Shown: positions 24,501-39,500 of the stretch, one piece after another | How the letters are laid out: every line of letters begins with the position of its first letter | Numbering within the stretch: the first letter of the stretch is position 1 | Assembly: GCA_907163375.1 (NCBI GenBank) | Contig: CAJQUW010007004.1 | Span: 1 to 64,000, forward strand | From: Prostheceraeus crozeri | Taxonomy: Eukaryota > Platyhelminthes > Polycladida > Euryleptidae | Direction: 5' to 3' | Length of the DNA: 64,000 bases | Program-made: the position numbers and the translations under genes | Notes under the pieces: model-generated | The model's input: the letters and a program-made list of their open reading frames with translations, nothing else | Told to the model about the DNA's origin: nothing | Database searches by the model: none

Positions 24501-27500
24501 CAGAAATAATCATTGATTCACGATGACAATAATTCAGACTTATATTGTAATTGGAATTGCAACTACAATTGCCTAATTGCAATTACAATTACTTTATTTG
24601 GTAATTGTAATCAATACATTTTTTGATGAGTAATTTGTAATAGTGGTCAACTACATTTTTTGCCATGTAATTGAGGAGCAATTTCAATTACTGTGCAGTC
24701 AGCCCTGTTAAGTAGTCATTTAGCACGCAGTCAAAATTACTTGATGCTCCCTAGTCGATAAGGCGTCACCATACTGTGTACCGGATGTGTAGCTACTGTT
24801 AATTTAATTCAAAGAATTTTACGATGAAACTTACTGATCGGAAAATGTAAATCAGAAAACTACAATGTATTCCTTAATTCATCCCCTTGGAAAAAGAAAG
24901 GCAAACAAGTTCTGCAATTGATGCTGCGAATCAATTTAAATATTAGCCAGCGATGCAACCTCGATTAGATTTTAATCGAGGTCGAGGTCGGCCCCCAATT
25001 AAGTCATATGATATTGATTGACTTTGATACCGGGTACTTTCATGAAAGGAAGACTGAAGCATTTGTGTTTATCATGTTATTAATTGCATGTTATCAACAC
25101 GCTAAAAATTGCAGTATAATTCATGATAACTTTAAATAGATAATTAAGTACTACATCATGTGATATGAAAACAAAATATTGTACTTCTTTTCTTTCCCCC
25201 ACATTTTTGTTGTTGACACTCTCGAGTGCTGCATTGTCAGCGATCTTCTCTTGCTCCGAAGTGCAATCTCACTACCACCGCAAAAGCTTCGAGTGTTTAA
25301 AATTCTTTTGGTTTGTAGAAAATTCACATCACTTGCTTTGCCGTTCACAGTTGTAGCTGCAGTGTAGACAATCAATCCCAAGAAGTTCATGATCACAGCA
25401 CAGCTGTATCTTGTATTCTAAATGAGTATCCAAAGGACCAATCCCTCATCCCAGGGGTCAAGTAAGACTTCTCAGTGGTGTTGTGCTGTCACTCAGTGAC
25501 AGATCAAGTCTATTCTAAATCAAATGTGACTAAGTTTGACGAAATTCGATGAATTTGGAAACATTGGAAAGTGCACAAAATATGTTTTATGCTAACAAAT
25601 TCAGATTAAAAGAATGATAATTGTTAACGGAAACATTAAAACATTATTCAATATATGATCTAAAATCACTACAAAACAATTCTATAACTAAAATTTAAAA
25701 ATCATAAATTTCATTGAAATTATCTAATAGCACGAGGCTCTTCGCGCATGAGTTCAAAGTCAATGACAAATCGAAGCTTATTTTTTTGATTGTCATGTCG
25801 TTTTTCTCATACATTGATGTCATATCGAGGTTCTGCTTACGAATGGTATACTTTAATTAATTATCTAATAATTAATTACTACTTTAAGGGCTCTGATAAA
25901 TAGGTGTTCATCAGTAGACAAAATGACTTTCTGAACGAGCCAATCAAATCAAGGCACAAGCATATCCCGGTTGCCATGAATATGGTTGTGGAAATAAGAC
26001 AGCTGCAACGTTTGCCATTGTTTTATTCGTTGTTTCACAACCCGAAAAGCTCTATTATCAAATTTAACCGTAAGCTCAATCAATTGATTACTAAACTTAT
26101 TCACTTGGTCAGCCGAGAAACTTACTTGGCTAAGGAAACAGTGTCCTGCCTACCTGCCTATGACTCGTGCCTGTGAGGCGTTGAGGCCGCTCTTGACACC
26201 ATTCGTCTCCAAGATGGTCGATCCAGGGCCAACTCCGATGCGTCATCCATGGAGATACCGAGTTGATTGAGATCTTCGACAACCACGTCCATCCATCGTG
26301 TGTGTGGGCGCCCTCGAGGTCTTCTCCATCCTGAGGCTGTCGGATTGAAATCGAGCACACGTTTTGTTGGCAGTTCGCTAGGCATGCGGAACATGTGCCC
26401 CAGCCAACGCATGCGCCGTTGAGCTAGAAGGCGTGGTAATGGCGGTTGGAGTGTGCGTCTGCGCACTTCGTCGTTGGTGATACGCTCTTGCCATCTGATG
26501 TTGTCAAAGCCCATAATCCTTCTACCTTGCGTTGCGGAAAGAGGCCAGGTTTCGGAGCCATAAAGCAAAACCGAAAGAACACTCGCGTTATATATTCTCA
26601 TTTTGGTCCGGTTGCTGATATTCCGATGTCTCCAAAGAGGTCTCCAAAGTCTTCTGAGCACATCATTTGCTAGAGCTCTTCTTCGAACCAGTTCTTCGTC
26701 AATACCACCTCGCCTGCTAATCTTCGACCCCAGATAGATGAAGTTTGGGACAACTTCCACTACGTGATTGTTGACCACTATGGAGTGTGGTGGTGTGCTC
26801 TCACTTATCATCATTAACTTTGTCTTAGAGTAGTTGACTTGGAGGCCCAATTTCGAATTAATCTAATCTATCTAATTAGATGAAGTAATTAATGATTAGA
26901 AGTTTGTTACTTCATCATATCATAGTTAACCCTGATTTAATATATAACTTCCCATGTCACCTGTCACTCATCATAGAATGACTTCCTAAAAGTCTTAGCG
27001 CTCCACTTATGGGACGCAACGCAAGTGCAGCAACACTACGGCGTGAGAAATTGCTATAGTTCGTGAACATGTGGCGACAAGCCTTCGTTCGCACAGATCA
27101 AGGATTTGAAATCTTCTGACCTCAGCCGAGATGACTCACTAAATGTCTGAGTATGGGAATAATACAAATTTGAAGTTTGCCAGTGAACGGATGGGCCGAT
27201 CTTGATAAAACTTGCATATTCTTGGAGCTGATGTCATCAGCATTCTTTTAAGCCCAAACTCGGAAACGGCAGCGTTAAAAACAACAAAATTATTAAGCGG
27301 TGTGCAGTTGTCCATTAAAAACATTGTTAACGCGAAGGTGGCGTAAAGTTAGGTAAACGTATCAATTGAATGAAATTGTTCACATTGTTGACCAAATTCG
27401 AAAAAAATCTGAAGGCTTGACACGAGCCTGATTCAATGGTGAAATCCTAATTTTCTATATTGCACAGTTTCGTCTGTAGGTATCGATGAATTGATTGACC

Positions 27501-30500
27501 AAACATTCATACTTATAAGTCTGCGAACCACAACTGACCAGACACAACTTAATCGCTCCGTTAAATCAAAGCACTAAACACATCCTTTCACATGGCATGC
27601 AATGTTAAGTTAATAAGGTCCATTTCCACCGGACGCAGCGCGTCCCACGCGTCCAAAATTTTCGTTCAGAACCTTAAACAAACCTATGGGCTGTTCACAC
27701 AAGACGCGTGGGACCACGCGTCCAACATAAGTGAAACGCGCGTGACATAAGTGAAACGGACATTTTACAGTAATGAGGAAATCACATAGAGATTGTGAAC
27801 TGAAATTCCGTTGAAATGCGACATAAATAAAACAGCGTGCATTTTTTCTTATAAATTTCATCGTCTAAAAGTGATAGTCATTTTTACATGTTTGCTCATT
27901 CAAATTTGATGAAATTGTTTATATTGGAATTCTAAGAAGCACTAAAAAAACGTACCAAGTTTTTATGGACATCGGAATTCCTGATCTTTTTAGATCAATG
28001 AACGCCAATTGTATACAACATGCACATCACTCATCTGGCCCTCCAATGCGAGTGTTTGATTGTTCATGCTCTATGTTCAGAGTGATCATGTCACAAAACA
28101 GGTGAATTGGCATGTACTACATACTGATGCAGCACAGATTCAAAGTTTATAGTCCAAGTTTCTGACAGCACTGGTTGGGAGGCGAGTCTTCAATACCTTG
28201 AAGCGGTTCGTCTTACCAATACATTCGGAAACAAAGATACTCGCCTGCAAATTCATTATCAAAAGAGAATATATACGTACATATGTACGTGCTTCACACG
28301 ACCGCCTTCGTGGTCTCTAGTCATGTATGACGACCGAATGAAATAATAATGTAAGATGCCAATTGCTTGCGTTAACATCCTTTACATGACGTCATAGAGA
28401 TTCACAACACAACGAATCGAACAATAAATATGGAAGTTGACAGAAAGTTATTTACAGTGAAAATCTACTAATATGAAAAATTGCATGAATGAAAGCTACC
28501 ATGGTAATAAAACGAACATTTGTTAATGTATATTTGATCGACCCTGGTGATAAGCGAAAATTACATTCCTGGTCTAGATAAAGAAATGCATCGAAAAAAT
28601 TATTAATTTAAATTTTGAATTACATCATATGCGCTTTACACGACGTTTTAACTCAATATTTTATTCATGCGTATAAAATTGATTTCATATTGTCTGCATT
28701 CAATTTTGCATAATCATTTTGTTCGCATGAATCAACCAAAGTGAGAAACATCTCGTAAAATATAAAGCGTCGACTAAAGTCTATCGTAATAGCATGCATT
28801 AGATTTTCCAGTTCTTTTTGAATTTTCGGTAGCAATACAAAAAAATTTTGATTTTTGTTTCCCAATCATGCTTATAAACTTACTGCGTAATCTAACAGTG
28901 ATATTTTACTTTTTCCAACGATTTGAAATGAAGTGATACTTTTGGGATGACACTAATTTCTTTGTTTCAAATTATAGTATCCATGACTACAGTATACATG
29001 ACTACAGCTTCAATGCCAGTGTTCCTGACAAGTAAGAAACTAACGGTGTTGGTTAATGTAAAATCATTTGTAAATGTTGACCATCGGTAACCAGCTGAAA
29101 TAACTGGCTTGAGAGAAATCTATTGACACAGTGCTGCTTGCGATAATCACGTATTTGCTACATGTTCATTGAGGTCAAGGACAAAATCATTTGAAAATAG
29201 TGACTTAGTATTTTGAAAAAGAATTGCTAGTCGACAACTTAGTTAATAATCAAAAGGAATCAAATGATATTCGCACTTTCGAAATCAAAAGAAAATGAAT
29301 TGTGCCGCCGACCCATATACCGGCATGTGATTTAGGTATACGGTTTTTTCTGTAGCTTCGAAATTCAGTCATATTCATTCTCACGATAACGTGTGCAGTC
29401 CCAGTATGGCACTGTTGAAGCTATCGACATATCAGTGCACCCTCATGTTTCAAACATGTTTAGGAACCTTTCGTTTGAGATCAATAGATGTTGTATAATA
29501 CGCATGAAATGCAGTATGAAATCATGGATGAAACCAACGCACCTCTCATAACCTTCACATCAAATAATTAAAAGCTCATGAAATGTATAGGAGAATTTCA
29601 TCTTACTCGTGCAGGGCTTGAAGTAGCACATCCCTTGTTTGAAACTGGATGTGCTTTTCAAAGCATTTGATCACAATTTTCAAGTTTTTAAATATGAGGT
29701 CATAGCAATGGGACTTGGAGCTATCTTTAAATTTGCTGATATGTAACGCACACACCGGTATACAATGACTTGTAACTATGGGTATGAAGGTAAGATGCAA
29801 AACTACCTAAAGAAGCAGATACCGCATAATACGCGGATGATAGGATTTTTCGCAATTTAGGTACGGGTTCTTTTCGAGGATAGGTTGTTTGAATTTCGAG
29901 TTTTTCATTTAACCCCCGATTTTATTAGATATAGATATTATGTACATTCATGATGAGGTGGAAGACGAAAGGGAAGACATCTAATAGAAAATCAATTATT
30001 CAGTGACGACGAACTGGAGACGCAATATTTCCAAGACGTAGAACCAGAAGTTTATGTTGAGTGACTTTGCTGCATGAGCCATTTTGTTTTTTAGTAATAG
30101 TTTTATGTCGATTTTTATAAGTGCTAGATGAGGAATTATCGATTTTATCGATTTGATTGGAAGTGTTAATCATGCTAAATTTAACAATTAATGGATGTTT
30201 CTTAAACAAGCATCTACACTGTGTATTCAATGATGTCTCCGGGGGAAATTAAATAGTGATAATCTAAGGTAAATGTTGATTATTTAGAAATCAAAATCTT
30301 ACAGATAGGCCAACTGTCGAACACTGAACTTTATTTGCAGCCACCTTTAGATAATAATTAACAATAGAATGAAGTGAAATAAACAATAGATCAAATTGTC
30401 ATGCAATCCGCAGCGGCTTGTAGCTCAATTGCTAGACCAAAGGCCTAGTTAACCTGAGTCTTAGGTTCGAATCCTCCCAGCCACACATCTTTTACATGGC

Positions 30501-33500
30501 AATTTTACGTCGTTTATTTCATTCTACTGATAAATGCAAAAGATATGTAGCTGATAGACTCGAACCTGCGATCCCAGGTTAATTAGACCCGTGCTCCAAG
30601 AACTGAGTTGCGATCTGCTTGTATGCGACCGTGTCAATTGGCAGGATAAAGCCCATCCCTCACCATCGCTCATCAGTTGTTATGACAATTATGATCAGTT
30701 AATAACTATCTCATCACAATTGTGACTGCCGATATTAAGATCAGTAGCATGGATCGATTGTCCAACAAAGCATGCGAAGTCATGTCGTAAATGCAATTAA
30801 CAATACGAGCCTAGAATGAAATGAAATGAACGATAGATTGCAAAAGATGCCATGGAAAAGATATACGACTGGTAGGACTCGAACCTACGACTCCAGGTTA
30901 TCTATACATGTGTCTACCAACTGAGCTACGAACTGCTATGTAAACGTTTGACTTATATGTACCGCATATACTCGCCTATAGGTCGATCCGACTATAAGTC
31001 GACCCCCCGACTTGTCCGCCCAAATACTGGCATATTTCCATAGGCCCGCCTATAAGACGAGATGAAAAGGTAAAATTTTTGTAGAGTCAAGTTCGTCAGT
31101 AATAAGTTTAATTTTAATTACAATTTAAAAACAATTTTAATTACCGCGGTATACCTACCGGCATGGCAAAATATTGAAACAAAAGAACGATCACATTGTT
31201 AGCACAGTCCATAATAACGAAAGCACAATTCAGCCATGCCAGTCAACATCGTCTGGAGCAACCGATGAATATGAATAGCGATGTATTGAGTATTGCGCGC
31301 ACACCGGTGACTACGGTAACAGAAGAAAGATGTATATTTAATGGGACACACCTATAGGTCGAGACCCCTACTTTGGGAATGAATTTTGGGTAAAAAACTC
31401 GACTTATGGGCAGGTATATACGGTAGTCACTCTCCAATTGTGGTGGGTTTGTAATAAAACTCGCAAAGCTTCATCATTGATACATATATGTACCGGTTCT
31501 ATTTGAAGACGGGTTTTATAATCATTATTTCAGTTCGTGTGCAGTCTCTACTTGAGGGCGGGTTATGTTCGAGAAAATACGGTGTACACTTTAAAGATGC
31601 TAGGTAACATGGAAATTCATTTCGTTTTCTTGGAGTATTCTGAAAAGTTGCAATTATTCCTGACGGAGTGATAGTAAATTAGAATTCTATTTGGCGGTAG
31701 CATGAAAGTAAGTGTTTAGTCACTCGGATCACCGGTTTCCAGGCAAACACTGCATCAATGAAATATCAACACTGAATGCAACCCGCCATCAAACAGAACC
31801 CGCACCTACATTTGTAAATTAAGAGGTTCTTACGAGTTTTATTATAAAACCGTTTATGTTGAGGTATGACAACATGTAAATATGTAGCATTTGTAATTAT
31901 TGAGCAGTAGCTGTCAATAATTGTCATTGTTCAACAGAGCTATAAGCTCCTATTTTCTAGATAATCAATATAACGATGATTGTAATTACTTTACTCCAAT
32001 TTCTTTCAATGATAATGAAATGTAACTGACAACTCAAGGATCAAATTATTTTTTATTGTTATATTCAACATGGGTCGCAGTTCTTCCCATCAGAAAGTTG
32101 ATTATCGTTCATCCTATATTCAAAAAAGTCGATTGTCATTGCCACATCCTCACTCGACAGAGCTTTTAGTTCTGCTTCTTTCAAATATTCAGTCTCGATT
32201 CTGTTGTGACTGTCGTAATCATGTTTCTCTTCTATTTCTTCCCTTTCGCATTCCACCTCTTCATCAATGTAAACAATGTCTGTATCAATCGCATGATGTT
32301 GTGGTTGTCCAGATTTTTTCCAGTCGAATAATATCGGGAAAACCAAGGAAATTCGATCTACAGTAGGGAAACTCATAAATTCAAAATTCAAAATCACAAG
32401 TTAAATTTAAAAACCAAAAGATAGTCTTACAATAGTCAGAAGTCTATCATACATTTGTCGAGCATTGTAACGTCAAAGCTGCTGTGAAAGACCTTAATTT
32501 CACCCCCAGGTCGATCAGACAAATGTCTGATACCTCTCTGCAGCCATGATTCACAAAACTTGCACAGACTTCCGGCTCTAAAGATTCCATCAAGTCTTAA
32601 ACCAGTGTTGATTAGAGAGAGCAGTCAAAGATAACATATAACTGCTTTAGTTTTCACTGTATAGCATTTTCCTTTGTGATGTAATCTTACTTAGATTTCA
32701 AAATTCTTTATTAATCATTCCTTGATAGTGGCGATCGCATAGATCACCCAAATATATCGGTTTCGCAAGTAAGCAAAAATGTATAAATAGCGGGATACTT
32801 TAGAGTAATGCTGATTAACAAAGTTTATCGCGTATTTTCTTGGATATCTTTTAGACAATCGTAATTGAAAATTATGATCTTGTTACTTAAGAGATTCTTA
32901 ATTTCTACGCGTATTCAAACTTAGAACGCTATCTTTCAAATATATGTCGAAATAATGAACCTAAGTATTGCTCAACAATAAGGAAAATTGCGATATTTTA
33001 GTCGAAAGGAAACTAGCGCACATGCAACTGCCATGAATACAGTTGCTGTAATGGAAAGACAGAGATAATGGAAAACGGCTGTCACTGATCACCATGAATC
33101 AGTATGGAATCGAGACAGTTAAATAAAAAACTAGAAAGGTTTTTGATAAAGTGGTCCCGCACTTAAGATGTATAAACATCGTGCAAAAAGTGGATTATAT
33201 CCATGGAGAACGATAAATATATCAGTGGAGAGCGATAAAGGAATAAATTGCGACGTTTTCAGTTGTCAGGGAAGTATGCTGCCATCTATATTATGAGGTG
33301 TAGAATATAGAAAACTGACTATGTAAGCCTAAGCCAAACATGAGGCTTCAGACTCGCTCTTAACTTTTATTTAGAACCTTGGAAACTGACTTAATGTGCC
33401 TAAGTTAAAAATGAGGCTTCAGACTCATGATGTTTTTAGCTGTACAACTACATAGTAAACGTACAGCAAGGTCCTATTAACAATAAAATAAGTGAGTTTT

Positions 33501-36500
33501 GATTATGTTGTTGAAGTCCTCATACTTGTGTATCAGCGTTATGTGAAGATTGAATAGGCATATCAATTCATTGCTGTTACGTTATCGGCAACCGGCGGAG
33601 GGAAAGTAATTAGGAAGCATTAAAAATATATGTATTTATCTTAATGCAGCCAGAAATATGGCTAAATGATGATATACATGTACATAGTTACCTATAGGCA
33701 CCTGGCAAACCCATTTTAGATGACTGCTTTCGGACAGAAAGTGATCATTGTTAAATAAAATGACATATTGTTTTTAAAGACATAATGATCAACGTCGATC
33801 ATAGCGAATGCATCAATAACAAAAATCTTGCACGCCAACCAGTAGATATGCATTCCAGTCATGTCTCATCAGCTTACCATCTAAATCCGTTGATTATTAT
33901 GAAATTGATTAATGAAGATTGATAAATCGGTTATGTTCAGTGCACCATCTAGTTATGATAGATGCAGTATTAGTTAATCGACGCTCACTTCGTTATGAGC
34001 GAGAAGCAAAGCAATTCCTCTGTAAGACAAACACTAATAGTTTCGTGTGCTTTTTATTGTAATATTCGTGTTCAGTATGTTTAAGCTGTATATGAAGCAT
34101 ATCGTAAAAAATTTCGCCTGTGCTTCATTTTGTCAATTTTTCACGCCACGAAGGCAGTCTAATAAGATGGATTTGCTCTTCTATGTTCAACGTAGTGTAT
34201 GATTGCTAGCCCACAGCTATACGGGTAGGCCTTTCCTAACAAGTGCCGATCTCCATGTCAATTTGGTGGCTTATCGATGTTAGCAATGCATCATTTCATG
34301 ATTTTACAATATCTAAAATATCCATCGATGGTTGAAAATATAATAAAATATTATTTAGGTATCACATCATAATTCAGCAGATTTTGAAAAAGCTGATAAA
34401 ACCCGTTAGTTTTTTCAGTTTAAAAATGTGCGAAGGTTTTTTGCACTTTTGAATTCATAGCTGAATGATGTCTGCAACAAGTGAAAATTAATCGGAATAG
34501 ATGTTCATGTTTACATGGTATTCATTTTGATATAAAAGTTTGCACTTCTTTGCTTCACTTAGTAATTCTATTTGGCAGTTATATGTGACTTAACGCATAT
34601 GAAGACACAGGAAGAAGTTACATCAAATCAAATCTAACTTGCACGGTTGGAGTAGCGTTTCACGGATCAGCGTAAAGTTTGAGTTTCTACTTTTAGAAAT
34701 ATCAGTCAGTGAAGGAAATTTACAATATGTCGCACAACTAATATTTCAATAGGTCGTGAATGAATTAATTTGTTATGCCAATGAATGCTTAGTCCAACAG
34801 TAGGAAATGTAACAGGGTAAATCAGGATTTTTCTCCCATTTTCAGAGTGTCTTTCACATTTTCAATCATAATTTTTAATCTCTTTCGTCTCCATGTGTAA
34901 TGTTGATCATTTTAAGAAGATTTGTATATGTGTCGACCACACGAAATAAGTTTTTGTTGTTCTAGTTAAATTTTTGGTTTTTGTCAACGTCGGTTACAGG
35001 ACAGAAAGCGTCGGTTACAGGACAAGTAGTGCCTATTGCGGGACTGTTCGTCTTAATCTAACTCATGTGCTAACGCCTACCGGTATCGAAAATTATGCAT
35101 CAATATAGCAAGCCATCACTGTTGCAAACTACATGTAAAACAGTTGCAGTGTGTTCTTCAGTTACACGCATGAATGCAGTAGCATACCGAACTCTTCTTC
35201 CAATGGATCACTGCAGGTCGGAATCGTGATTAAGTTGAAAACTTGTCCACCTATGATCTGCCATTCGGATGCTGAAAGCGTCAGGCATTTGAACATTTTA
35301 AAAGGAATTCTCCGTTTTGTAGAGAGGGTAAAATCCAAAATGGCTGCTAATTAGATAGACTGTTGCCAGATTGATTTAGACATTCATTCCATAAAATACT
35401 TCGAAATGGAAATTTATGAATTACAGATCACTGACTGAATGTTGAAAGATGATTGCAGTGGGAGCAAAGTCGATAATTGACCTCGTAAGTAGTACGCTTT
35501 GTATTTACGCGTATTATATCAAAACGCAATATTTTTTTATCATTTCTTCTAACCGATGCATTTGAAGAGGATCGATTCAATCTTGGATTTCAAGAAAAGT
35601 GAAAATGAAGCTAGACGATTAGTCAATGATTATTTTTCGCTTCTTTCACATACGATTTGCAAATAGGCCTACTAGACGCTTGGTTTAACTATTCGTTCAA
35701 GGATCTCAAAATACAGTATCCGAGAGTCCTCAATGAATGGGAAGTCATTAATGGGGTTCTTGAACGGTAACTAATGCAAACCATGCCAAAGTTAATATCC
35801 AGTATTTCGTGCACAAATAGGATGTGCTCCCATGTTGAGAATGTTTTTACACAAAAAATGTGTATTATTAAATATATTTTGATTCGTTTTATTGAATGGA
35901 AAATAAGCTGCATCAGATAATGGTACTAGGGATCTAACGAAGCTAAAAATGCATTGCATTGTCTTCCTAAGTCGAGGGATATTTTTTAATGAAATGTCTG
36001 CTTAAATCATTTTAATAATGGAAATTTAGATAATTCCACACTTGCTTCAGTGCCGAGATCACTTAACGATCTACATATCTACCACAAATTCTGTACAAAT
36101 CAGTAGTCATAACGAAAGAACATAATTATCATCAAAAATGATATTTTTCATGGGACTCAAAAAGTCAAAATACACTGCTTTTTTGATGTAATGTACGTAT
36201 ATATAAAACATACTACTCATGAAGCAAATAATCAATTTTGCCTTCACTGTTTTCATCCTCCAATATTCATTCAGTGATACGTGATTCTTAAATTTTCATT
36301 TTCGAATCATTTTGATGGTTGATTATAAATTTATAAGGTAATCTGGTAGCATTCGAGTGTTTTCGCGGCCAATTTGAATTTTTCTCTCTACAAAGCGGAC
36401 ATTGAGATGCAATTCTGTTAAGATATTTTAATTCCTGACGCTTTTAGTATCCGAATGGTATATCATAAGTGTAGCTAGACCGTTATATTCACGGTCACGT

Positions 36501-39500
36501 CGGTCACGGGACATTTTGTGGTAGGAATAGTGCAATTATTTTGATGACATTGCTCATCAAGCATTAGGCATTTTTTCAATATAGCTCTAACCGATTAAAC
36601 GTTTTCGTAACAACCGATGAAGATGTTTCGTTGAATAGATTCATGCTCTAATGTATCAGATGAAAATTGAGGGCGTCGGTTACGGGACAAAAAAAGCATC
36701 GGTTACAGGACATAGCAAATTGAGAACATCTACTTTTTGTACCCCAGTTTTTCATGTACAGTACATAGATATATCAACTTCATACTGTATGAAAATTAAA
36801 ATTGAGTAGACTGACCATATGGCCAGATGCATTTTATTCGTTTCAGAGTAATATCGCATGTCGGAGATTCGATTGAATTAGTGGTGCTGTTGCTTAGGAC
36901 ATACGTTTTTTAGGGAATTCACAAATCTTGGCTAATTTTCAGGCATGTTCAATGACTTTCTTCAGCTTCTGAAACATTGTCTCGTATAGTACACATATCA
37001 AAAAATATCGCACACGTGAAAATTAGTCATTTGATCCATTTTTATCAAAGTAATCATCAAAAGACATGTTTTCGTAAGATAGTAGGAGAAAAATCCGGAT
37101 TGACCCAACAATTTTCAATCCTGCAACTTTCTCGGTTTCAGCATTCGTACACACGATTTATTGTCCACATAAACTCGCATCTGTGTTTTACTGGTTGTTA
37201 TACTTACACAATATCATCAATGACTATTGCAAAACCAATTACTGCTTGATCGAAGCACCATGTTGGCAACGTTTTATCCTCAATCCACCATTCACGATAA
37301 AACTATCATGTTTTGAGACAGAAATTCGTTGTCAGATCTTCTTTTTAGAAGTGCTGGGTTAATATGTGATAGTGAATAATTCTATAACTCTAAATGTTCT
37401 CACCAAAGTTGTTTCTTTTGATGCGTATGAATGTATCGAATTTAGTTTCTATTGCAAAAAAGGAGAGTGACCGGGCGCTGACTACTAGACCATATACACC
37501 TCATAAAATTTTACCGATATAAAGTAATTTGCCTTAAACTGTAACACTTATCTATTTATATTTTCCATGTAGCAATAGATAGTTATTTCACTATGACAGA
37601 TTTGATTGAAAAGAAATTCATGCCGTGAATCGTATTTCTGTGGACATCAGTCCGATTTATCATAACTCCTTCTGTCTTACTTTAGAGTCATCCTCAGGTA
37701 TTCCAGTTTCGTTCAGATGTTTCGCAGTATGCGTTCAAGCTTGCAAAAGACTATGAGAAAGAATGCAGTTTGGATTTTTTGTAAAAGAGAAATAGATTGT
37801 TTGTAGCATCACATTTTAGTTGTCAAAGCAATCAAGTTTCTTTCTCACTAATCGAGTTTCGGTTAAATTTCTTAATCACAGTTTGTTTGTGATTTCTCTT
37901 AATTTCATACTATCAAGAACTTACTTTGACATATTTTGGATGTAAATTATTTCTTTTGCATGTCGCAACTCGATAATTGAATGACATCATTCTTCGGCTA
38001 CTGATCTTTTTCAAAGTTTAAATGACGAAGTCAACTCGAGAAATTTAATCAATTGATCTAACTTTCTCATTAAATAGTTAATTTAGCAGGATCGTTTCAT
38101 GTCACGACGTCACAGTTTCTGTAAACTTCTAACACTGCTGAATCATTGCGCTTTGTAAATTAGTATTCCTATTATTTTGCTTCTTAATAAATCTTTTGCG
38201 GCATGCAACTCCTGGATATTTGGTAGGACCCAGTTCCCACCATGTGAGACTTAGTGCTTCAACTGTTCCGGTCAATATCATCTCAAGAAAGCTTGAGAGT
38301 TGAAGAACGAATTTCTCGAATACTGCATCGAATGATGACGAATATCATATTTTTGGTTTATTATGGTTCAGTAGAGCGCTGCAATGTTGTTGAAATAACA
38401 TAATGCATTATTATCACACAGGGTGTCCACCGAACGCAAAATTCTTGTATGTACGTGAATATTGAAAATCCTGAAAATGTGTGTGAATTTAGAAAATTGT
38501 GAAAATGCACGTGAATGGCATGTGATTTTCGGGAAAAGAAGCGTTTCCATCATTCGAAGTGTAAAATGACAAATACTCACCTCTGACTTGCCACGTGTGA
38601 GAGAGCTTGTCTGACGAGTGGCTCTTAGTGAACCCTAGGCCTATTGTAAAATCCCATTACCGCATTTCTTCGAATGTTAGCCACGACAACTTTTACAAGG
38701 TTTTTTGGAGTGCGGCTACCAGTCGAAGACGTCCATTAGTCGAAGAAATGCAGTATACCCAGTTTACAGAAAAAAATCAATTTCAGTATTTTCTGTTTGT
38801 CAATCAGCCACGATCCCAAAAACTTTTTGTGCCCTCATAATATTTTGGAGCTTGGTCATTAGCAGTTGTTTTGCATGATTGCAAGAAAATTGATTTGATG
38901 TGATTTTTTCAGTGACAAGTTCTTGAAAAATATGTGAAGTGAAAAAAAGAACTTCTTAAAATCACTTAATTTGACTTCAGACACCACTAGACTGTTATGG
39001 TGAAATATACTTGTTTAAAAGGAAGAAGAGTGTAAATTTTAATGGTTTTCGAATACTTTTAGTCAAAAACGTCAAATGACCAATTTTTTAAGCTTGCAAG
39101 AGATAAGGTAAGCCTCCGTAAGATAAGAATAATCACACGTAATTTTTTCGATACGCATATGATTGCAAATATCGGTAAATTTTCTGACACCCTATAACAG
39201 TGAATTAAAAGGATGAAATCCAAAGTATATAACCACTTTAAAGCTGAGGTTTGGATTTTTCTGATATTTTTTGGTCTCGACCTCCAATGGCAATAAGGTC
39301 AAAACGAGGTTTTTAATAGAACAATCGCCGACATATTCATGGAGCATTGGAGGTGTGTGCATATATTACACTAGAGATTGGAGGTCTAGACCAGAAAATA
39401 ATAGACTCAAAATGTTGATAAGATCTTTTTTGATGAAAATTTGTTTTTCTTGGTCTTACTGGTAGATAAATTTGAATGAGAATAAAATCTTGTCATGCTG

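Noticed and set aside
25165-25396. Overlapping frames on both strands
   Set aside because: No splice-bounded exon, no domain; typical random frames in a locally less AT-rich patch.
30413-30485. A functional tRNA gene
   Set aside because: A- and B-box words are present, but the stems are mismatched, the anticodon loop is ambiguous and related copies share non-tRNA flanks, so it is a repeat.
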